Counted from the first letter of the stretch, positions 1-10,315 are shown. The stretch is 64,000 nucleotides of DNA from Bradyrhizobium erythrophlei (GCA_900129675.1 FSRD01000001.1:4949501-5013500), one strand, 5' to 3'. The notes: generated by a model from the letters alone, not told the origin. Numbers and translations: made by a program.

Positions 1-76
1 GCAGCCGGATCTATCCGTCAAATAGCCCACGCGGTCGCCTCATGGCCGTACGATTGCGCGAAGCTGCACGGCGGAA

Positions 77-802
77 TTAAGCGATCCGACACGCCGCGTA
101 TTCGCGGTCATCGACCAAAACGATTACGTGGTCACCAGGCTTTACCGGATTCAGTTCAAGCGGCGTGCCTGCCAACACGAGGTCCCCAGGTCTCAATGAG
201 GCGCCGAAGCGACCGAGGTCGTGGCGGAGCCATTCGATCGCCTGGGCAGCGCCGCCTCTCATCGCCCACAACGCTCCGGCATCGATCGTTACGCCGTTGA
301 CCACAACGGACAAGGTGCGGGCGGCCGTCCAATCCTCGAGCATCGTGGTTGTATGGCGACTTGAAATCACCGCGCCGGCGTTGATCCCGTTGTTGGCGAC
401 GAGCTCTGCGAGCGTTTTACGCGGACCTCGAAAGACGAAGTGATGCAGTTCAATGACTGGGAAAGCCGCCTCGATTCCACCGTTCGTGCCGATGCGAACG
501 GCCATCTCACCCTCGATCGCGAGATTGGCGTACGCATTGTACTGCAGTTTTTCTCCGGAATTCCTGATCTCACTGCGGAAAAGACGTGCGTGGATCGGAC
601 CGCTCATGCCGAATTGCTCGACCACGCCGGATCCGATGCAGCCGACCTTGTATCCCACGACGGCGTCGCCGGCCTCGCAGCGCAAACGCGCAACCTCCAT
701 CTGGACGGCGTAGGCCTCATCCAGCGTCAGCGAATCCCGTGCTTCGGCGAAATAGGTTCCAGGCGTGCGCCTCTGGTAATCGCGCCATTGCCGTGCAGCC
801 AA
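77..802 (-). CDS. 2-keto-4-pentenoate hydratase-like (FAH superfamily)
   Basis: Predicted cytosolic metal-dependent hydratase of the MhpD/fumarylacetoacetate hydrolase superfamily, acting on 2-oxo-4-enoates or related 2-oxoacids. Its 241 residues are close to the family's usual length of about 260. Visible signatures are a KVG motif (residues 52-54), the acidic metal-ligand motif EGE (97-99), a conserved-type VANNG loop (135-139) and a C-terminal GTPLELNPVKPGD stretch. The start is a TTG: the frame is open back to the preceding gene's stop, 39 bases upstream, with no ATG or GTG, so start confidence is modest. It is the last gene of a minus-strand operon with an enolase-family enzyme, a haloacid dehalogenase and a symporter. 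The exact substrate is not readable from sequence. Confidence 0.8.
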   Translation of the reverse strand: MAARQWRDYQRRTPGTYFAEARDSLTLDEAYAVQMEVARLRCEAGDAVVGYKVGCIGSGVVEQFGMSGPIHARLFRSEIRNSGEKLQYNAYANLAIEGEMAVRIGTNGGIEAAFPVIELHHFVFRGPRKTLAELVANNGINAGAVISSRHTTTMLEDWTAARTLSVVVNGVTIDAGALWAMRGGAAQAIEWLRHDLGRFGASLRPGDLVLAGTPLELNPVKPGDHVIVLVDDREYAACRIA

Positions 803-841
803 AGTCTTGAGTACGGAACGGGATTGTGCGTTCGCCCTCGC

Positions 842-1936
842 TTAGTCCAGTCTATATTTTGCGACGACATCGGTGTCCCAGGACAAGCCGTTGCCGGCGC
901 GGGACGGAATAATGGCCATGCCGTCCCTGATCTGGATTGGCTCTTGCAAAATCGAATCGGCCCAATCGACGTATTCGAGCCAATGACGGCCTGGCGTCGC
1001 AGCGAGTAGATGCGCGCTCACTTCCGGAAAAAGATGGGACGAGACTTCGCGATTGTAGGTGGCGGCAAGCCCCGCCGCGCGCTGCCAGCCGGTGACCCCG
1101 CCGATGCGGTCAAGATCAAGCATGACGTAGTCCGACGCTCCAGCCGCCAGGGCCGCAGCCATCGGCGGCAGCCCTGTGAAGTTCTCGCCAATCTGTATGG
1201 GTGTCTTCGCGGCCTGCGCGATCAGCGCCATGTGCCGGTAGTCGTCATGCCGGATCGGCTCTTCAATCCAGTAGACGCCTTCGACATCGAGCGCCAATGC
1301 ATATTTCATGGCGTCCGAAAACGTCAGCGCCTGATTGAAGTCGACCATCAACCGCACCCGATCGGGCAGGCGGCGTCGCACTGCATTGACGGCTGCAAGG
1401 TCTTGATGAAAATCGGCTCGGCCAAGGCGCAGCTTGACAGCAGCAAATCCGTTCTCAAGCAAGGCCTCGGCCTCATCGGCGGCCGCCTCCGGCGACAACA
1501 GTCCGAGCCCATTGCTGTTGTAGGCCGGGATGGGTTGCAGGTCAGCCCCCAGATAGGTTGCAAGCGGCAGCCCGGCGGACTTCGCGAGCGCGTCCCAAGC
1601 AGCCGTATCAACCGATGAACCAACCATCGCCAGCGGACCGGTTACGCCGGGAAGCCTGAAATGACGTGAAACGCGCTGCGCGAGATCGAGCGGTGCCAAC
1701 GGCAGCCCTGTAAGCGCGTCACTTAGCTCGGCGACAATCGGGACAAGTGAACGGGCAATAGACGGCAGGTAACAGAACGCATAGGCGCGCCCCTCGATGC
1801 CATCCTGGGTCAGGAGATCGACGAGCAGCAGACACGCGTTGTCGATGCTTTTTGCGCTTGTACCGAGCGGTCGCTTCATCGGCAGCGCGACGGCCGTGGC
1901 CGTGAGCGAGCGGAGTGTGAGCTTACTGTTGCTCAT
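842..1936 (-). CDS. Mandelate racemase/muconate lactonizing (enolase superfamily) enzyme
   Basis: Enolase-superfamily enzyme that abstracts an alpha proton from a carboxylate bound to Mg2+. Seen in sequence: K168-x-R170 (AVKLRLG), metal ligands D199 (DFNQ), E225 (IEEP) and E251 (GENF), D274, H301 (SSHLFPE) and E321 (LEYVDW). As I recall, Pseudomonas putida mandelate racemase uses K164, K166, D195, E221, E247, D270, H297 and E317, so every residue sits exactly four positions later. The only change is K166 to Arg. The His-Asp base pair is complete; the Lys base is replaced. Length 364 residues is normal. It could be a racemase of a 2-hydroxyacid or an acid-sugar dehydratase. Gene order suggests it acts downstream of the dehalogenase encoded just upstream. 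Confidence 0.88.
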   Translation of the reverse strand: MSNSKLTLRSLTATAVALPMKRPLGTSAKSIDNACLLLVDLLTQDGIEGRAYAFCYLPSIARSLVPIVAELSDALTGLPLAPLDLAQRVSRHFRLPGVTGPLAMVGSSVDTAAWDALAKSAGLPLATYLGADLQPIPAYNSNGLGLLSPEAAADEAEALLENGFAAVKLRLGRADFHQDLAAVNAVRRRLPDRVRLMVDFNQALTFSDAMKYALALDVEGVYWIEEPIRHDDYRHMALIAQAAKTPIQIGENFTGLPPMAAALAAGASDYVMLDLDRIGGVTGWQRAAGLAATYNREVSSHLFPEVSAHLLAATPGRHWLEYVDWADSILQEPIQIRDGMAIIPSRAGNGLSWDTDVVAKYRLD

Positions 1937-1982
1937 GTCATCTGTTCCTCTTGGAGCAGGCTAAAGCGGCCAGCGGAATCCG

Positions 1983-2738
1983 CTAACTCGGCATCGATGA
2001 CAAGATTTCGACCAGCGCGGAGAGCCCGTTGACGCGATAGTCTGGTTCAAGGCCCAGCTCATCCATCTGCATCCGGAGTGCCCTGAACATGGTCAGCGGT
2101 GCGATGAGATCGTTTTTCTGGCAGGCCTCGGCCATGGCCTCGGGCGTCACCCGCTCGATCCACGCTACTTTCAGGCCGAACGCCTTGGCGCCGCAAGCAT
2201 CGAACGGATTTGAGGACACGAACAGCACGTCGGCAGGCGCGACCCCGAGATTCGTTTCGATCAGCGTGTAGGCATCAGGGGCCGGCTTGAAGATCTGTTT
2301 GGAATCGACGCTGATCGTGGCATCCAGGATCCGGTCCAGCCCCGTATTGCCAACAAGAGAATTGAGCATATCGGTGCTGCCGTTCGACAGTATCGCGAGC
2401 TTGCGACCCTTCATCGCCGCGAGCGTTCCCTTCGCGTCGGGATAAAGATCGAGATGGGCGTATTTGCCCATGATACGCTCGAACACGCCAGGATCGTTCT
2501 TCAGCCCGAGGCATCGCAGCGTGTAGGCTAACGACTCGCGCGTGATGATCGAGAAGTCCTCATAGCGCTGCATCAGCGATCGCAGCCAGGTGTATTCCAG
2601 CTGCTTCAGACGCCAGATCTGGGTGATGATCTCGCCATATCCGGGGAAGGCTTCATCAGTGATCGCAGCTACCGATTGGACATCGTAGAGGGTGCCATAG
2701 GCATCGAAAACAACAGCTTTGATCGTCACAGGGCGCAC
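1983..2738 (-). CDS. L-2-haloacid dehalogenase, type II (HAD superfamily)
   Basis: Hydrolytic dehalogenase converting L-2-haloacids to D-2-hydroxyacids by an Asp-ester mechanism in the cytosol. All known catalytic positions of L-DEX YL are present: nucleophile D12 (FDAYGTLYD), T16, R43 (QIWRLKQLEY), S118-N119 (ILSNG), K151 (FKPAP), Y157, S175, N177 and D180 (VSSNPFDACG). From S118 onward the numbering matches L-DEX YL exactly. At 251 residues it is slightly longer than the family norm of about 230, with extra residues at the C-terminus. The start used is a GTG; a second GTG three codons later is also possible. The gene lies 46 bases upstream of the enolase-family gene in the same operon and downstream of the symporter. 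Confidence 0.92.
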   Translation of the reverse strand: MRPVTIKAVVFDAYGTLYDVQSVAAITDEAFPGYGEIITQIWRLKQLEYTWLRSLMQRYEDFSIITRESLAYTLRCLGLKNDPGVFERIMGKYAHLDLYPDAKGTLAAMKGRKLAILSNGSTDMLNSLVGNTGLDRILDATISVDSKQIFKPAPDAYTLIETNLGVAPADVLFVSSNPFDACGAKAFGLKVAWIERVTPEAMAEACQKNDLIAPLTMFRALRMQMDELGLEPDYRVNGLSALVEILSSMPS

Positions 2739-2821
2739 CCTTTATCTCACGGGTTGTGGAGTAAAACCGATCGGCCGCGGTGACCCGCGGCTGACTTCTT
2801 TCAGCAAGCGCAGCTGCCCAT

Positions 2822-4345
<1,524 letters not shown>

Positions 4346-4346
4346 C

Positions 4347-4661
4347 TCAATTTCCCCGCCCGGAGATCTCCATCGCAGCCCTCGCGGCGAGTGGATCGAA
4401 CTTGCCGGCGGCGATGCGCCCGTAGACGATCGCGAGGACCCATGACAGCAGATAGTTGAGCGCGATCAGCGCGAAGCCCAGATTGACCGAGCCGGCGATC
4501 TTCATGCCCATCAGGTCTTTGGCGAAACCGGCGAATACGGTCAGGCCGATATAACTGACTATGAAAATGATCGTCATCGGCACCAGATACTTCAGCTTCC
4601 CGGCGATCAACTCCTTGACCGAGGCGTGCGCAGCCTCAAGCGATGTCCCGTTGCGAGCCAC
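4347..4661 (-). CDS. yjcH: DUF485 membrane protein, partner of the symporter
   Basis: Small inner-membrane protein of 104 residues with two hydrophobic helices (about residues 27-45 and 56-80), matching DUF485/YjcH. In many bacteria this family is encoded directly before ActP-type symporters and is presumed to assist them. It is the first gene of the minus-strand operon and ends one base before the symporter start. The promoter must lie in the roughly 220-base gap shared with the divergent LysR gene. Confidence 0.85.
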   Translation of the reverse strand: MARNGTSLEAAHASVKELIAGKLKYLVPMTIIFIVSYIGLTVFAGFAKDLMGMKIAGSVNLGFALIALNYLLSWVLAIVYGRIAAGKFDPLAARAAMEISGRGN

Positions 4662-4848
4662 GATTCCCCTCCCGCGTTTTTGTCATCAAATCGCGTCCTT
4701 CACGCTCTCGGCATCGATTATGCGGTGCGCGGAAGGCGCGGGGCGATTTGCGTCCCGCATTGCAGCGGGTTGGCCAGTCCTTGGGCGTCATTATGCGCAA
4801 AGCGGCTACTACTTCTTTACGGACGGTGTCTGAAGTGGCAAAATGAAT

Positions 4849-4880
4849 AATAACGATGATCGATATCGTATTTTACGATT
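4849..4880. promoter_or_regulatory. Candidate LysR operator: ACGAT half-sites
   Basis: The divergent intergenic region contains ACGAT (4853-4857), its inverted form ATCGT (4865-4869) seven bases later, and another ACGAT (4875-4879) just before the LysR start. The first pair forms a dyad around GATCGAT. Placement next to a divergently transcribed LysR gene fits autoregulation and control of the symporter operon, but binding is inferred. Confidence 0.35.
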
Positions 4881-5777
4881 ATGGAGATCTCGGTGAACTT
4901 CGATATCGACTGCCTGCGCTCGTTTCTAGTCATCGCCGACACCATGAGCTTTTCGCGCGCGGCGGAAACCGTCGGCCGCTCCCAATCGACGATCAGCCAG
5001 CAGATCGCGAAACTCGAAACCCAGGTCGGCAAGGCGCTGCTGACGCGCCGCAAGGGCCGTGTGCTCGAACTGACCTCGGAGGGCGGCAAGCTTCTGCAGT
5101 ATGCGCGAAAGATTCTGCAACTCAACGACGAGGCCTATGCCTCCATGTCCGATGACGTGCTGACCGGTTTTGTTCGTCTCGGGGTGCCGCTCGATTTCTT
5201 TGGACGTGATTTCACGACTTGGCTGGCGCGCTTCAAGAACAAGCATCCTATGGTCGGACTGGAGGTTGAGGCCAATCAGTCCGAAAACCTGATGAAGCGG
5301 AGCATGCGCGGCGAGTTCGATCTCGCCTTCTTCAAACAGGAAACCGGAGCAAAAAACGGCACCGTGGCGCTCCGTGAGCAGCTGGTCTGGGTCAGCGGCC
5401 CGAATTATTCGGGTGATGACAATGGGTCAGTGCCGCTCATCTTATTTCCCGAAGGCTGCGCCTATCGCCGCTTCGCCATCGCCGCGCTGAAGGACCACAA
5501 GCGGTCCTGGCATCTCAGTTTCGTCAGCCCGAGCTTTGAATGCCTCAAGTCGGCGGCGGTGGAGGGAATGGGGATCACCGTCCTCGCCCGCGCGCTGGTC
5601 GCGCCGCCGCTGCGGATCGTCCGTCATGGCATGCGTCTGCCGCAGCTGCCAACGGTGGAATTGGTCTATTCTTACGGCCGGCGCAGCAATTCGCGAGTTG
5701 TCAGCGAGTTGGCTAATTATTTGGCGGACAGTTTGACCAATGCGAAGCCGGCGACAGCGACAGCCTCGGTTCTTTAG
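4881..5777 (+). CDS. LysR-family transcriptional regulator
   Basis: 298-residue LysR-type regulator. The N-terminal winged helix-turn-helix covers about residues 8-67 (FLVIADTMSFSRAAETVG, STISQQIAKLE), followed by a periplasmic-binding-protein-like effector domain. It is transcribed away from the symporter/dehalogenase operon and toward the DehI gene, so it probably controls both in response to a haloacid or its product. The ATG at 4881 gives MEISVNFDID. A GTG at 4893 preceded by GGAG six bases upstream is an attractive alternative start. Confidence 0.9.
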   Translation: MEISVNFDIDCLRSFLVIADTMSFSRAAETVGRSQSTISQQIAKLETQVGKALLTRRKGRVLELTSEGGKLLQYARKILQLNDEAYASMSDDVLTGFVRLGVPLDFFGRDFTTWLARFKNKHPMVGLEVEANQSENLMKRSMRGEFDLAFFKQETGAKNGTVALREQLVWVSGPNYSGDDNGSVPLILFPEGCAYRRFAIAALKDHKRSWHLSFVSPSFECLKSAAVEGMGITVLARALVAPPLRIVRHGMRLPQLPTVELVYSYGRRSNSRVVSELANYLADSLTNAKPATATASVL

Positions 5778-6133
5778 AAGCCCCCTCTAGTTATGGGGGA
5801 ATTCACAAGCGTGCCGTTGCCAGAGGCCGAGCACTTGTAATGTAGAACGTACGATCTAAAAGGAGACAAGTAACAATTGTCGCCCGATCAACCATCAGTG
5901 ATCGAAATGGCGCTGTTGCGACACCGGTCTGTCGGACACGTCGATTAACATAACTGAGAGCACAGACGACATGTCTAGCGCCTTTTCACAGCTCCCCGTC
6001 TTGCCCGAAATTCGGCAGGAAGACGCTTCTGCGGCCGTCGCCCGTATTTATTCCGATATCAAGCGCGCTTCGGGCACGCCGCTCGTCAATCTGATCTACC
6101 GGCACCTTGCAACCATCCCAGGCGGCCTCGAAT

Positions 6134-7387
6134 CAGGGGAATCGGGTGAAGGATTTCATGCGGCGATGAGGCTGGCGAGATACTCGTCGTCCCATCCTGC
6201 GGTTTTGCGCCGGAGGCGGATGGAATCCTTGCCTGGGGCCTTTCGGGTGAGATTGTAGGCGATGTGCCGGCAGGTTGCGAAGTTGGCTGGGGCGTTGTCT
6301 GTTCTGACGCGGCATTCGTCGTCGCGAAAGACCATGTCCATGATCCAGTGCAAGGAGTTCTCGATGGCCCAGTGCGCGCGGATCATCGGGCCGACCGCGG
6401 TGGCCGGCATCACCAGCGAGGTGATGTAGAAGCGCGTCTCGTCGGTGATCTTGCCGTTGATTTCGCGCCGGCTTTCGACCACGACAACCGCGTTCAGGCC
6501 CGGCCATTGGTGGCGCGCCTGCAGCCAGTCGACATCGTGGATCACCGTGTAGTTTCGGGTCTCGATACGGCCGTGATCCGCATCGACCGTTTCGTGCGTG
6601 CTGATCGTGGCATCCCTGTATTTCAAGGCTTTCTGCTCATCGACGAAAACCTCGACATCCTCGCGCAGGGTTCCCTGATTGCCCTTCAGCGCGACAATGT
6701 AATCGGCCTTTTTCTCGACGATTTTGGTGGCGATGTCGCGTTGGCAGCCCATCGCATCGATCGTCACAACTGCGCCCTCGATCGACATCATGTCGAGCAG
6801 CGCCGGGATGGCGACGATCTCGTTCGACTTCTCGTTCACCTTCACCTGGCCCAGAACGATGCGTTGCCGCGCGGCGAAGGCAGAGACCATGTGGATCGCC
6901 TCTTTCGAGCCCTTGGTCTGATACGAGCGCCGCGACGTCTTGCCATCGATCGCGATGACCTCGGCGGGTGTGTTCGTCAGCGCCGCCACCCAAGCCACGA
7001 AGCAAAGCTGGAAGGCGCGGGCGTCGAGCGTGGCAAAGATATCGCCGAGATGATCATGCGAGGGTGTGCCGTTCACATAGGGCCGAAACCGCCGCAGCAG
7101 CTCGATCTTCCGCTCGCCAAATCGCGCGATGTCGGTGAACGCCTCCGCCCCCGCAAGAACCGCCAGAAGAATCAGGAGCAGCACTTCCGGGAGCGGATAA
7201 TCCACTTTGCCGGCCTGACGATGATCCGGCAACCCGCTGAAATGGTGAAGAAAACTCGTCGTCTCCGAAACCTCTGCAAACGGTGTCCCCTCGGTATCCA
7301 TCATCGTCCCCCTCCTGCGGCGCACTGGACGACAACAGATTCAGCACTTCAGCCTTTTGTCACGGATATCTTCACCCGATTGCCCTG
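6134..7387 (-). mobile_element. ISAs1-family insertion sequence (1,254 bp)
   Basis: Complete element. The left end CAGGGGAATCGGGTGAAG and the inverted right end CAGGGCAATCGGGTGAAG form imperfect terminal repeats. Flanks 6124-6133 and 7388-7397 are the identical 10-mer GGCCTCGAAT, the size of target duplication known for this family. The single transposase gene reads on the minus strand. Intact ends, intact transposase and a perfect duplication indicate a recent insertion. Confidence 0.93.
6156..7304 (-). CDS. ISAs1-family transposase
   Basis: DDE transposase. Seen: AIDGKTSRRS (first Asp), TIDAMGCQ (second Asp) and HWAIENSLHWIMD (Glu), with an N-terminal DUF4372-like region (LPDHRQAGKVDYPLPEVL). 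The start chosen is the internal ATG giving MMDTEGTPF; the frame extends seven codons further upstream. About 382 residues, full length. The gene lies inside and antisense to the interrupted dehalogenase gene. Confidence 0.93.
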   Translation of the reverse strand: MMDTEGTPFAEVSETTSFLHHFSGLPDHRQAGKVDYPLPEVLLLILLAVLAGAEAFTDIARFGERKIELLRRFRPYVNGTPSHDHLGDIFATLDARAFQLCFVAWVAALTNTPAEVIAIDGKTSRRSYQTKGSKEAIHMVSAFAARQRIVLGQVKVNEKSNEIVAIPALLDMMSIEGAVVTIDAMGCQRDIATKIVEKKADYIVALKGNQGTLREDVEVFVDEQKALKYRDATISTHETVDADHGRIETRNYTVIHDVDWLQARHQWPGLNAVVVVESRREINGKITDETRFYITSLVMPATAVGPMIRAHWAIENSLHWIMDMVFRDDECRVRTDNAPANFATCRHIAYNLTRKAPGKDSIRLRRKTAGWDDEYLASLIAA

Positions 7388-8150
7388 GGCCTCGAATGGG
7401 TGTGGGGCTGCATCCGCATGAATTGGGGTTATGATGGTCTGTTGAGGGCCGCAGCGGCCATGCCGGCCGCGAATGTCACGATAATTCTTCCCACATCGCT
7501 CTGGCGTATCGTCGGACTTTCCGATTCTGACCTCACCGGCATTCGCTCTCTTGTTGCTCAGTATAATTTGACAAATGCAGCCAATATCATTGGCATCACC
7601 GCGCTCGCCCATGTCGCGCGTAACCCCGCTTGCTGCTCGAACGACGCCATGCTGGATTGGATGGAGGTACCTAGCGGAGCGCCGATTGCCGCAATTCCTT
7701 CTGTTCCGAAACTTGAAGCACTAGCGCCCGACATCAGGAGTCTGGTCTACTTCGTCAACGGTCTAGGGGAGGAAGGGCAGCCGACGATGGTCGCGAGCCT
7801 GTTTCGGCATTTAGCGCTATGGCCGAGCAGTCTCGCGGTTACTACAGCGCTCCTAGCCTCGCTGGCGCAATCGGGCGAACTGACCCGCTTGCGTCAGGAA
7901 ACGATACAGGCAGCCGAAAGGATCGCTGGCGAGTTGATATCGAGCCCGGGAGTGGGCTTTCCACCTGCCCCTGAAGCGGCACGAGAGGCTCTAGTGCGCG
8001 CGCTGGATCTTTTCAGGACGACCCTGATCGCCAAGATGCTGCCTGTTGGGCAAATCCTATCGCTGGCTCTCAAACCAGCTTAGCAGTCGCTTTCCTGCTA
8101 GAAAGGTTTGTCGTCTCTACTAGGTCAGCGTTTCCTTGGTTTGAATCATA

Positions 8151-9092
8151 TCAGGCAGCCTCGGCGAGTTTGTAAGACCAGGTGTGGACGACGGGGTGGC
8201 GATTGACGTCCTTGATGCCGAGCATGATGCGCTCCTTGAGCTCCTGTTTTGATGCTACGCGGATGTGGCGCAGGACGGAGCGGGCGAACTTGGAGAAGAA
8301 GCCCTCGATGAGGTTGAGCCACGAGCCGTGTTTGGGCGTGAAGGTGAACGCGAAGCGGCCGCTCGGTTGAGTGGCGAGCCAGGCTTGGGTTTCTCGGGAG
8401 ATGTGTGCCGAGTGGTTGTCCAGGATCAGCTTGATCGCTGTACCGGCCGGGTAAGCGGCATTGAGAAGTTTGAGGAATTCAATGAACTCGCGACTGCGGT
8501 GGCGGTCTTTGACCAGGGCGTGGACCTTGCCGGTGAGCAGATCGATCCCGGCCAGCAGGCTGAGCGTGCCATGGCGCTTGTACTCATGGTCGCGTGAGAA
8601 TGTCGCGTAGGTGCCAGGCACCGGCGGCAAATCCGGCGACGTGGTCGCGATCGCCTGGATTCCCGGCTTCTCGTCGTAGGAGACAATCGCTACCGGCTTG
8701 CGCGATGTTTTAGGCTTTTTCTTCGCCTTCTTCGCCTTGGCCGCGGCCTTTTTCAGGACCTGGACCTCGCGATAGACGCACAGAACTTCCGCCATCTTCT
8801 GTTCGAACTCGGCGTCGCGGCGTTCCAGATAGTAACGTACCTTATGCGGTTTGATCTCCTCTTGACCGAGAATCTTGCACACCGTGCCCTGGACAAGATT
8901 GGCGAGGCATCCGTGTCCCGCTGCCGCCCCGTGTTCGCGCGCATGGCGCGCCAGCAGACGCGTCGTCCACAACTCGTGCGGATAGCCGTGATCCTTGGCC
9001 TTGTCGCACGCCAACGACACCAGCCAGGCCTTGGCCTCCGGCGTAATCGTTGGCTCCTTGCCCGGTCTGGGTCGGTCATCAAGCGCCATCAA
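8151..9092 (-). pseudogene. IS630-family transposase, 5'-truncated
   Basis: DDE transposase of the IS630/Tc1-mariner group. First Asp in VSYDEKPGIQA, second in LILDNHSAH, Glu in WLNLIEGFFSKF. The C-terminus (HTWSYKLAEAA) looks natural. The N-terminal helix-turn-helix segment usual for this family is missing: the reading frame begins at TTG-ATG three bases from the end of the neighbouring IS at 9096, so the start was removed when that IS or a recombination event joined here. Probably not independently active. Confidence 0.85.
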
Positions 9093-9095
9093 CGG

Positions 9096-10190
9096 CTGTG
9101 TGTACCGAAAACCCTATCCGGGTTTATCGAATGATAGAATCGGCTAAGTTGGCGCGATGATCGCGCTGATCTGCTTCGTTCTGGCCGTGCTGGCCTCGCC
9201 ATTCAAGTCGAACATCCGGCTTGAGGCGGAGAATGCAGTGCTTCGACATCAGCTGATCGTCTTGCGACGCAAGCTGAAAGGCCGGGCTCGCCTCACGAAC
9301 AACGACCGCTGGTTTTTCGTTCAGCTGTATCGCTGGTTCCCGTCGATCCTTCCGGTTCTCATGATTATTCGACCCGAAACGCTGGTGGGTTGGCATCGGG
9401 CCGGCTTTCGCCGCTATTGGCGTTGGAAATCGTGTCGACGGGGAGGGCGACCGCAGATCGAGACAGAATTGCGCGCGCTGATCCGGCAGATGAGCACAGA
9501 GAATTTGCTTTGGGGTGCGCCGCGCATCCACGGCGAACTGCTCAAGCTCGGGTTTAGCGTCGCTCAATCAAGTGTCGCCAAGTATATGGTCAAGCGACGC
9601 GGGCCTCCAAGTCAGGAATGGCGGACCTTTCTGCGAAACCACGCGCCGGACATCGCCGCCATGGATTTGTTCGTAGTACCGACCATTGGCTTTAAGCTGC
9701 TGTATGGCTTCGTCATCATCCGGCTTGATCGCAGAGATCTCGTCTGGATCGGCGTCACAACCAACCCGGCGGCGGAGTGGGTTGCACGTCAGATCACCGA
9801 GGCGTTTCCTTGGGATGGCGCTCCGCGCTGTATGATCCGAGATCGAGATCGTATCTACGGCACTGTCGTCACGCGCCGACTGCGTGCCATGGGTATCCGA
9901 GACAAGCCAATTGCACCGGCCTCGCCTTGGCAGAACTGCTTTGCCGAACGGCTGATCGGATCGATCCGGCGCGAGTGTGTGGACCACATCATTGTCCTGG
10001 ACGAGGAACATCTGCGTCGGATTCTGAAAAACTATGCGGACTATTACAGCGGCGTGAGAACGCATCGGTCATTGAACAAAGATGCGCCTGTCTCTCGCCA
10101 GGTTCAGCGATCCGGCGTCATAAATTCGCGCGCCATACTGGGCGGACTTCATCGTCAATACGTTCGGATTTAGATTTTCGGTACACACAG
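9096..10190 (+). mobile_element. rve-type insertion sequence, copy A (1,095 bp)
   Basis: The element is bounded by perfect inverted ends CTGTGTGTACCGAAAA and TTTTCGGTACACACAG. An almost identical copy of the same length lies at 46072-47166 in the same orientation. No convincing target duplication is visible: the left flank is a truncated IS630 transposase and the right flank a LuxR-type relic, so this junction probably formed by recombination or deletion rather than simple insertion. I could not assign a named IS family. Confidence 0.85.
9157..10173 (+). CDS. Transposase with integrase core (rve), copy A
   Basis: 338-residue transposase. N-terminal hydrophobic stretch and ENAVLRHQLIVLRRKL, followed by an integrase core. 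DDE residues are visible as Asp in AAMDLFVVPT, Asp in MIRDRDRIYG and Glu in CFAERLIGSIRREC. The C-terminal YNGVRTH-like segment (YYSGVRTHRSLNKDAPVSR) is typical of IS3/IS481-like enzymes. It differs from copy B by six amino acids (for example V/L in REC-DH and C/Y before MIRD). It fills nearly the entire element and appears intact. Confidence 0.9.
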   Translation: MIALICFVLAVLASPFKSNIRLEAENAVLRHQLIVLRRKLKGRARLTNNDRWFFVQLYRWFPSILPVLMIIRPETLVGWHRAGFRRYWRWKSCRRGGRPQIETELRALIRQMSTENLLWGAPRIHGELLKLGFSVAQSSVAKYMVKRRGPPSQEWRTFLRNHAPDIAAMDLFVVPTIGFKLLYGFVIIRLDRRDLVWIGVTTNPAAEWVARQITEAFPWDGAPRCMIRDRDRIYGTVVTRRLRAMGIRDKPIAPASPWQNCFAERLIGSIRRECVDHIIVLDEEHLRRILKNYADYYSGVRTHRSLNKDAPVSRQVQRSGVINSRAILGGLHRQYVRI

Positions 10191-10315
10191 CAGCAAAGAT
10201 AGGCGAAGCACGACAGATCTAGCTCCGCCGCGGCTTCGGCCATGGCCTCGCGCAAGGCCTCTGAATCTGAGGCGCTCGACATTTGATCAATGAATTTCTG
10301 GAAGATGCGATGCAT
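10191..10315 (-). pseudogene. LuxR-family autoinducer-binding N-terminal fragment
   Basis: About 41 codons starting at an ATG: MHRIFQKFIDQMSSASDSEA, then LREAMAEAAAELDLSCFAYL. This resembles the N-terminus of LuxR-type autoinducer-binding domains. The reading frame runs into the IS end at 10190, which removes the rest, including the DNA-binding domain. It is a relic of a quorum-sensing-type regulator; the remainder is not next to the other side of the IS. Confidence 0.5.

Larger units (their letters stand above)
5971..8083 (+). pseudogene. DehI-type 2-haloacid dehalogenase gene split by an IS
   Basis: The 5' part (5971-6133) encodes an N-terminus with VNLIYRHLATIPGGLE, a hallmark of the DehI family. 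The 3' part (7398-8083) continues with WVWGCIRMNWGYDG. Between them sits an ISAs1-family element flanked by the 10-bp duplication GGCCTCGAAT. Removing the element and one copy of the repeat restores a single frame (gaa-tgg junction) of 282 residues, the normal length for the family. DehI enzymes hydrolyse D- and L-2-haloacids without an ester intermediate. As it stands, only a 54-residue N-terminal stub and a detached C-terminal part can be made, so the gene is presumed inactive. It lies downstream of, and co-oriented with, the LysR gene. Confidence 0.9.

Noticed and set aside
440..1618. Plus-strand frames opposite the hydratase and enolase genes
   Set aside because: No recognisable domains; both lie antisense to well-supported genes.
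6264..7421. 385-codon plus-strand frame through the ISAs1 element
   Set aside because: Antisense to the transposase and crosses the IS boundary into the dehalogenase gene; no coding features.
9568..10065. Minus-strand frames inside both rve-type IS copies
   Set aside because: Repeated only because the IS is repeated; antisense to the transposase and without features.
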